DNA of 5,319 nucleotides, taken from contig JACDEA010000191.1 in the NCBI GenBank assembly GCA_013816725.1, positions 1 through 5,319 on the forward strand. The letters are read 5' to 3'. The position numbers were made by a program, and so were the translations under genes. The notes under the pieces are model-generated. The model did not search any database. It saw nothing but the letters and a program-made list of their open reading frames with translations, and was not told the DNA's origin. Below are positions 5,280 to 5,319 of the stretch, piece by piece (the first letter of the stretch is position 1; each line of letters opens with the position of its first letter). The stretch is from Actinomycetota bacterium (GTDB lineage Bacteria > Actinomycetota > Acidimicrobiia > Acidimicrobiales > JACDEA01).

Positions 5280-5319
5280 CCGCCGGTGCAGCTCCCGACC
5301 GAGCCCGTGCCGCGATTCG

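Noticed and set aside
5276..5319. C-terminus of an upstream minus-strand gene ending at TGA 5276-5278
   Set aside because: Only about 13 Gly/Ser/Thr-rich codons are visible and nothing identifies them; the competing frame continuous with the nuclease looks more protein-like. Mentioned only as a start ambiguity.

Overview
The window is GC-rich DNA, roughly two-thirds G+C by eye, with dense coding, frequent GTG and TTG starts, and gaps of about ten bases or less between genes. This fits a high-GC actinobacterium. The resemblance of two neighbouring proteins to the adjacent mycobacterial pair Rv0501 (galE2) and Rv0502, recalled from memory, supports Actinobacteria. I cannot place it more finely.

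Layout: two plus-strand genes occupy the left end. The first is a C-terminal fragment that resembles a class V aminotransferase and stops at 77. The second is a RimJ-type GNAT N-acetyltransferase (82-690). They converge, with a 3-base gap, on five minus-strand genes that fill the rest of the window. In transcription order these are: a RecB/Cas4-like PD-(D/E)XK nuclease with four cysteines in an iron-sulfur pattern (4440-5279, possibly starting beyond the window); a PlsC-type lysophospholipid acyltransferase (3547-4428); an atypical extended SDR / NAD-dependent epimerase (2520-3554); a crotonase-fold enoyl-CoA hydratase/isomerase-like protein (1746-2513); and a secreted, probably lipid-anchored protein with two cupredoxin domains (694-1734). 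Junctions are +11, -8, +6 and +11 bases, so the five are probably one operon whose promoter lies beyond the right edge.

Function: the acyltransferase and the SDR form a conserved pair and point to lipid or cell-envelope chemistry. A CoA-thioester enzyme follows them, and then an exported copper-type protein. The nuclease has no obvious link and may simply share the transcript. The unusual theme is that several proteins have lost or altered hallmark residues of their family: both crotonase glutamates, the SDR YxxxK pair, the axial methionine in both cupredoxin domains, the HX4D spacing of the acyltransferase, and the Q of the nuclease QxxxY motif. At least the first, second and fourth probably reflect known divergent subfamilies rather than decay. 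I see no defence system, mobile element, CRISPR array or RNA gene. No stretch longer than 300 bases lacks a gene.
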